Shown here: positions 24,223-27,990 of the stretch, piece by piece
How the letters are laid out: each line of letters begins with the position of its first letter
Numbering within the stretch: the first letter of the stretch is position 1
The notes under the pieces: model-generated
Told to the model about the DNA's origin: nothing
Seen by the model: the letters and a program-made list of their open reading frames with translations, nothing else
Database searches by the model: none
Made by a program: the position numbers and the translations under genes
Source of the DNA: an uncultured Bacteroidaceae bacterium
GTDB taxonomy: Bacteria; Bacteroidota; Bacteroidia; Bacteroidales; Bacteroidaceae
Reading direction: 5' to 3'
DNA: 27,990 nucleotides
NCBI GenBank assembly: GCA_934293005.1
Contig: CAKQYA010000032.1
Location: 1-27,990 of the forward strand

Positions 24223-24335
24223 TATTATATCTATATTGATTTAACATTTATCCTTCATTTGTCGCATTGCTCAGCGTACGAAACCACGCCATTTGCGTCA
24301 CTATACATCATTCGTTTTTTGCCATTTCACTCATG

Positions 24336-24343
24336 CAAAGTTA
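24336..24343 (-). promoter_or_regulatory. -7 element of the nucleosidase gene
   Basis: TAACTTTG on the minus strand followed by CATGAG. No TTTG at the preferred 19-21 nt; a TTTG lies 23 nt away. The rest of the 308-nt gap 24223-24530 shows nothing else certain; the opposite-strand promoter of the esterase was not resolved. Confidence 0.4.
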
Positions 24344-24530
24344 GGTAAAATTAAGTCACCAAGCCACAAATTCACCTACATATGCCACATTCATCACCAT
24401 ATTTATTGACAGATAATGTATTTTGTGATAACTTTACACAATGTTTTCACCAAAGGCGCAGCATTGCAGCCATCATGAAGACAACACAAAATCATACTTA
24501 ATAATCATTCCAATTTAATCACTTAGCAAA

Positions 24531-25484
24531 ATGAAAGCAGTCTTTTTCACTATTGCATTCAGTCTACTGTCTTGCATGGCATCTGCCCAAGACAAGAAGG
24601 AGAATGTAAACAGCTTCTACGAGAAGAACACAGTGCTCAACTACAACGATGGCAACAATGCCGCAGGAGAGACCGCACAACCAAAGAAGTTTGACAAAAA
24701 CTTCCACATCTATCTATGCTTCGGACAGTCGAACATGGAAGGCAATGCCCGCATAGAACCACAAGACCTTGAAGGCATCAACTCACGCTTCAAGATGATG
24801 GCAGCCGTTGACTTCAAGAACACTGGAAGAAAGATGGGCAAATGGTATATAGCCGTTCCACCGCTATGCCGCGAATACACAGGACTCACCCCTGCCGACT
24901 ACTTCGGACGCACCATGGTAGAGAAGACGCCAAAGAATGTTACCATCGGAGTCATCAACGTGGCCATAGGCGGATGTTCCATAGACCTCTTCGATGAAGA
25001 CAAGGCTTCAGCCTACATTGCCCAATCGGCCGACTGGCTGCAAAACTTCTGCAAGGCATACGACAACAACCCATACCGCCGCCTCATCACCCTGGCCAAG
25101 GAAGCACAGAAGGTTGGCGTGATAAAAGGCATCCTGCTGCATCAAGGATGCACAAACAATGGTCAGCGCGACTGGCCCGAACGTGTCAAACTTGTATACA
25201 CCCGCATGCTCAAGGATCTTGATCTGAAAGCAGAAGAGTGTCCTCTGCTTGTTGGCGAACTGCTCTCACAGCAGGACAATGGCTGCTGCTCTCTCCACAA
25301 CAGCGTGATAGCAACCATGCCTCTTGTCATTCCAACATCATACGTTGTTCCGTCACTCGGTTGCCAGGGCAATTTCGACAAACTACATTTCACCGCTGCA
25401 GGATACCGCGAACTTGGACGCAGATATGCTGAGGTAATGCTGAAGGCAGAGAAATGCTGCAAAACAAAAGGCAAGAAGAAATAA
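24531..25484 (+). CDS. Secreted SASA-family carbohydrate esterase (sialate O-acetylesterase domain)
   Basis: Predicted 317 residues with an N-terminal signal peptide (MKAVFFTIAFSLLSCMASAQ, probable cleavage after AQ; C15 makes a lipoprotein less likely but possible). The SGNH-type hydrolase blocks are GQSNMEG (65-71, nucleophile S67), NVAIGGCSI (about 143), HQG (204-206) and a C-terminal DKLHFTAAGY with D283 and H286. The usual HQGE is HQGC here. Such enzymes remove acetyl groups from sialic acids or plant and microbial polysaccharides; the ester target is unknown. It is a single gene, divergent from the nucleosidase, and likely periplasmic. Confidence 0.87.
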   Translation: MKAVFFTIAFSLLSCMASAQDKKENVNSFYEKNTVLNYNDGNNAAGETAQPKKFDKNFHIYLCFGQSNMEGNARIEPQDLEGINSRFKMMAAVDFKNTGRKMGKWYIAVPPLCREYTGLTPADYFGRTMVEKTPKNVTIGVINVAIGGCSIDLFDEDKASAYIAQSADWLQNFCKAYDNNPYRRLITLAKEAQKVGVIKGILLHQGCTNNGQRDWPERVKLVYTRMLKDLDLKAEECPLLVGELLSQQDNGCCSLHNSVIATMPLVIPTSYVVPSLGCQGNFDKLHFTAAGYRELGRRYAEVMLKAEKCCKTKGKKK

Positions 25485-25501
25485 TCCACAATCGGTCATC
25501 A

Positions 25502-25531
25502 CACAAAGATAATTTGTGCGCTGATTTTTTT
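25502..25531 (+). terminator. Weak terminator after the esterase gene
   Basis: CACAAA-GATAA-TTTGTG (25502-25518) followed 6 nt later by seven T residues (25525-25531), 17 nt after the stop. Stem is short. Confidence 0.45.
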
Positions 25532-25716
25532 CCTTCAGCTTTTGTAAGCATTTCTTCAGCCATTTTATTTTCATAAGCATTTAGCTATAGTAAGATATGT
25601 CTTCAATGAGCACATCACAACCTGCTCGCAAGAAACGCTGACAAGAGTTGAAAAGAAGATTGAACAATTCGGAATGAAAGCATTTTCCTACATATGCTTT
25701 CCACAAGAGACGAATC
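25532..25716. other. Intergenic spacer, nothing recognised
   Basis: Between the convergent esterase and regulator genes. Short minus-strand ORFs here (for example 25581-25769) have no family features. Confidence 0.5.
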
Positions 25717-25758
25717 AATGAGCATGCCAATAATCGCATGATTATCGGCATGCTCATT
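25717..25758. terminator. Long hairpin downstream of the AraC-type regulator gene
   Basis: Arms 25717-25735 and 25740-25758 pair over 18 of 19 positions: ATGAGCATGCC core, one A-C mismatch, then ATAATC/GATTAT, with a 4-nt GCAT loop. It starts 17 nt past the minus-strand stop at 25776. No U-run, but position and strength fit a transcript end. Confidence 0.65.
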
Positions 25759-25775
25759 GTCATCTCCATCTCGTT

Positions 25776-27590
25776 CTACATATTCCCGCCATGCTTGCGC
25801 CACTCCGTGGGAGTGCACTTGTATTCAGCCTTGAATATGCGCGACAAATAAAGCGCATCGTTGATACCAACCATAGCTGCTATTTCTGAAATAGTGAAAG
25901 TTGTGGTGGATATAAGGTATGCTGCACGATGCAGACGACGCTGCTTGATATATTCGCCAGGAGTGTATCCAGTGACGCCTTTCATCTTCTTGAAGAAGAC
26001 GGTGCGTCCCATCCCCATGCCGGCTGCAAGATCTTCGACATTAAATTCAGAATCGGATATATGCCTGTCTGCAATCTGTTCCAAACATTCCATAAAAGCG
26101 CGGTCGCTTGCGCTTTGGCTGGCATCACGTTGTAGATGTATATCACTTACAAGCTTGTTATTTTGTTCCGCAAGCATATTTTTCTCATCAGCCAAAGCTT
26201 GTTTCTCCTCAGCCAACTCATGCTTCTGTTTCACAAGCACTGTCTTCTCCGCTGTCAATTCGTCCTTTTTCTTGCTTAAAGCACTTATGGTGTGACTGAA
26301 TCTCTGATTGCGACGTCTTACCATAAAATAAGCACAAACGCCAATGAACACAAAAGCGGCAATCAGGCCTTTTGCCCATGGCGATTCCCACCATGACGCC
26401 ACCACATATCTTATGCTGCGGCGCAAAGGCTGTCTATTGACGCAGACCTCATCAGCATCCACACCCTTCATTTTCTCATCAGCATCATACACAGAAGGCG
26501 TGATAACGACAATGCCATTGCTGCTGCCAAATGCAATGCGCCCATCGGCAAGAAGCGCACCGCAATTCTCATTGAACACATTATTGAGCATATTCTTCGA
26601 GAAAAAATAATTTTTGATCTTTTTTGTCACAGGATTAAACCGAGAGATGCCAAAAGCTGTTGACATCCATACAAAACCTTCTTTATCTTCCACAAAGCAC
26701 TGGACCATGTCATTGACAAGACTGTCCACACAGGTGTAATGTTCTATCCGTCCGTCTTCCCATACAGCAAAGCCCTCGCCTGCTTCCGACACATACACAC
26801 GGCCGCTTGAATCGATAAACATTGAGCGCACCTCATCTGATAGCAACATGCCATTAGCCATGCTTAATCTGGTCACAAGCACAGGGGGCTTCATTTGAGA
26901 ACGACATCTATCAAAAGCATAAACTCCATCGCTTGTGGCCACCCATAGACATCGGTTTCCATCAGAAGCCATACACCGCACGCGCTTGCTCCCATAACTG
27001 TCTTGAAGCAAATGGTGCCTCACACGCCCTTCCACAGAATCATACATCAATAAGCCATCGCCGAAAGTGCCAATCCACACACATGTGTCCGACTCTGCAA
27101 ATATTGAATATATTTCATTTTGCCTCACCTCATCAACATGCTTTGAGTCTATATAAAGTCCACCGCCTTTTGTGCCTTTCCACAAATGGCCATTTCCTAT
27201 TTCTGCCACACAATATACATTATGTTCAGACGATTCATGCAGCAGCACAGTTTGCAAGCAACTGTCGTAGACCCACATGTCACCACACTTGTTTGCCACT
27301 GCGAATTTGCCGTTGCCTATCTGCGAGAGTGTGCGGATGTTCTCACCCTCCATAATATATTCAGCTCCTTCATTTTGTGTGATGACGAGACGCGACACGC
27401 CTAAGTTGTCGGTACCTATCCACACCACGCCGTCACTATCCATAAAGATGCACTTGAGAGCATTTGTGGGCAATGGGCAATGCTTGGACGATGTGGTGAA
27501 ATGTTGGATCTGTCCATTAGGCTCTAAGATGTAAAGTCCATCATCTTCTGTGACGCGCCATATGCGCCCTTGGGCATCACGAGCCTTTGT
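25776..27590 (-). pseudogene. N-terminally truncated propeller/AraC hybrid regulator (glycan-type)
   Basis: Homology runs from about 27590 to the stop at 25776. Intact parts, in order: several two-component-regulator propeller blades (repeated GVVWIGTD / LWKGTKGGGLY / CVWIGTFGDGLLMYD / GFVWMSTAFGISRFN), one membrane segment (GLIAAFVFIGVCAYFMV), a strongly heptad-like coiled coil of repeated ELAEEKQALADEKN units and a C-terminal AraC HTH (ISEIAAMVGINDALYLSRIFKAEY). There is no histidine kinase. The signal peptide and first propeller are missing: the frame is open upstream to a TAA at 27591-27593 and propeller-like sequence (DAQGRIWRVTEDDGLYIL) starts right there. The only start codon is TTG at 27473 without a ribosome site. 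The Y_Y_Y domain expected between propeller and membrane is also absent. A functional short form is possible but less likely. Confidence 0.7.
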
Positions 27591-27593
27591 TTA

Positions 27594-27723
27594 TGTTTTC
27601 ACAGCACATATTTGAATCTCACATTTCACTAACGGAAATGAGTTGCATAAACAAGTTGCAAGTGTTGCCCACTGGCTTTTACTTTTCCAACGAGCTATCT
27701 CGATGCCGCTAAAACAACGATTT
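27594..27723. other. Intergenic segment upstream of the truncated regulator
   Basis: About 130 nt without ORF, promoter or signal-peptide-like coding sequence in any frame that I can link to the regulator. The missing N-terminal part of that gene is therefore not simply displaced by one frameshift close by. Confidence 0.45.
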
Positions 27724-27750
27724 AAAAAATAGGTAAGCCTAAATACCTGT
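27724..27750 (-). terminator. Probable terminator of the right-edge gene
   Basis: On the minus strand AGGTA-N8-TACCT (27731-27748) is followed by ATTTTTT (27724-27730). The stem is only 5 bp but the T-run is good. It lies about 110 nt past the stop at 27860. Confidence 0.45.
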
Positions 27751-27859
27751 TTTTGAAAACCGCATCAGGCTGCCACTCCAAAAGGAGTTCTTGGACAAGC
27801 CAAGCATCCTCGGAGTTCCTCGGCTGATCGTCTTCGTGGAGCAAGCTCTAGCAGATTTT

Positions 27860-27988
27860 TCACATTGATTTGACACACTCATCATACACCGCTAGCCCTT
27901 TCACGGTCAGAAAATATTTCTGGCGAGGATGATGTGGCGAGTTCGGAAATTTCATTTTTACCAAGCCTTCAGTAATGGCTGGCGTAAG
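27860..27988 (-). CDS. C-terminal fragment of a protein running off the right edge
   Basis: The last 42 residues of a minus-strand frame: LTPAITEGLVKMKFPNSPHH, then RQKYFLTVKGLAVYDECVKSM and TGA at 27860-27862. The pattern (Gly-Leu-Val then pro-rich, QKYxLTxKG near the end) resembles the winged-helix tail of Bacteroides AlbA_2/AAA_4-type ATP-binding proteins, which end in an (R/Q)KYxLTxKG motif. Identification is tentative because only the tail is in the window. Confidence 0.5.
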   Translation of the reverse strand, partial: LTPAITEGLVKMKFPNSPHHPRQKYFLTVKGLAVYDECVKSM

Positions 27989-27990
27989 AG

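Noticed and set aside
24253..24268. Third copy of the inverted-repeat motif (catttgtcg) upstream of the nucleosidase
   Set aside because: Only nine bases match and the flanks diverge, which is expected by chance.

Overview
The window looks like a chromosomal segment of a Bacteroidales bacterium, most likely Prevotellaceae (Prevotella/Segatella-like). The protein families match that group: a 1434-residue beta' and a 1269-residue beta subunit, a propeller-type regulator carrying an AraC HTH, a DUF2027-type Smr protein, and the gene order rpsU - tyrosine recombinase - hpf - tRNA-Thr - tuf - tRNA-Trp - secE - nusG - rplKAJL - rpoBC. Promoters also follow the Bacteroidetes pattern (TTTG, 19-20 nt, TAnnTTTG) rather than -35/-10. 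The genus is an inference; no 16S gene is present.

Layout. 1-1054: about 1 kb without a convincing gene. It has a strong leftward promoter at its left edge, several diverged repeats and a perfect 15-bp hairpin. 1055-3282 (minus): a uracil-DNA-glycosylase-like protein and a secreted GH30 glycoside hydrolase with its own promoter. 3571-16590 (minus): the transcription/translation superoperon, read leftward from a promoter at 16557-16587 through tRNA-Thr(GGT), tuf, a hairpin, tRNA-Trp(CCA), secE, nusG, rplK, rplA, rplJ, rplL, an attenuator-like hairpin, rpoB and rpoC, and ended by a 14-bp terminator stem. 16605-18316 (minus): rpsU, an attenuator-like hairpin, a XerC/D-family recombinase and hpf, behind a consensus promoter. 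18556-21553 (plus): a shortened DUF2027/Smr protein, L-rhamnose mutarotase and an AMP-forming acyl-CoA synthetase. 21614-22279 (minus): tadA with its own promoter and a shared convergent hairpin. 22465-23143 (plus): a cytidylate-kinase-like protein. 23148-23464: a 317-bp gene-free element bounded by 17-bp perfect inverted repeats and holding three 22-nt tandem units, MITE-like. 23521-24222 (minus): an MTA/SAH nucleosidase of plant-like type. 24531-25484 (plus): a secreted SASA-type carbohydrate esterase. 25776-27590 (minus): a hybrid propeller/AraC regulator that has lost its N-terminal part and apparently its Y_Y_Y domain, so probably a decaying gene. 27860-27988 (minus): the C-terminal tail of another gene entering from the right edge.

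Most of the window is core housekeeping: RNA polymerase, the L10 stalk proteins, EF-Tu, elongation and export factors, and stationary-phase ribosome control. The flanks carry glycan-related genes (GH30, SASA esterase, rhamnose mutarotase, truncated glycan-type regulator), as expected for a gut or oral saccharolytic anaerobe. I found no CRISPR array, phage, toxin-antitoxin or defence system. The least explained items are the inverted-repeat element at 23148-23464, the repeat-rich left kilobase, the domain-deleted regulator, and the minimal DUF2027/Smr protein.
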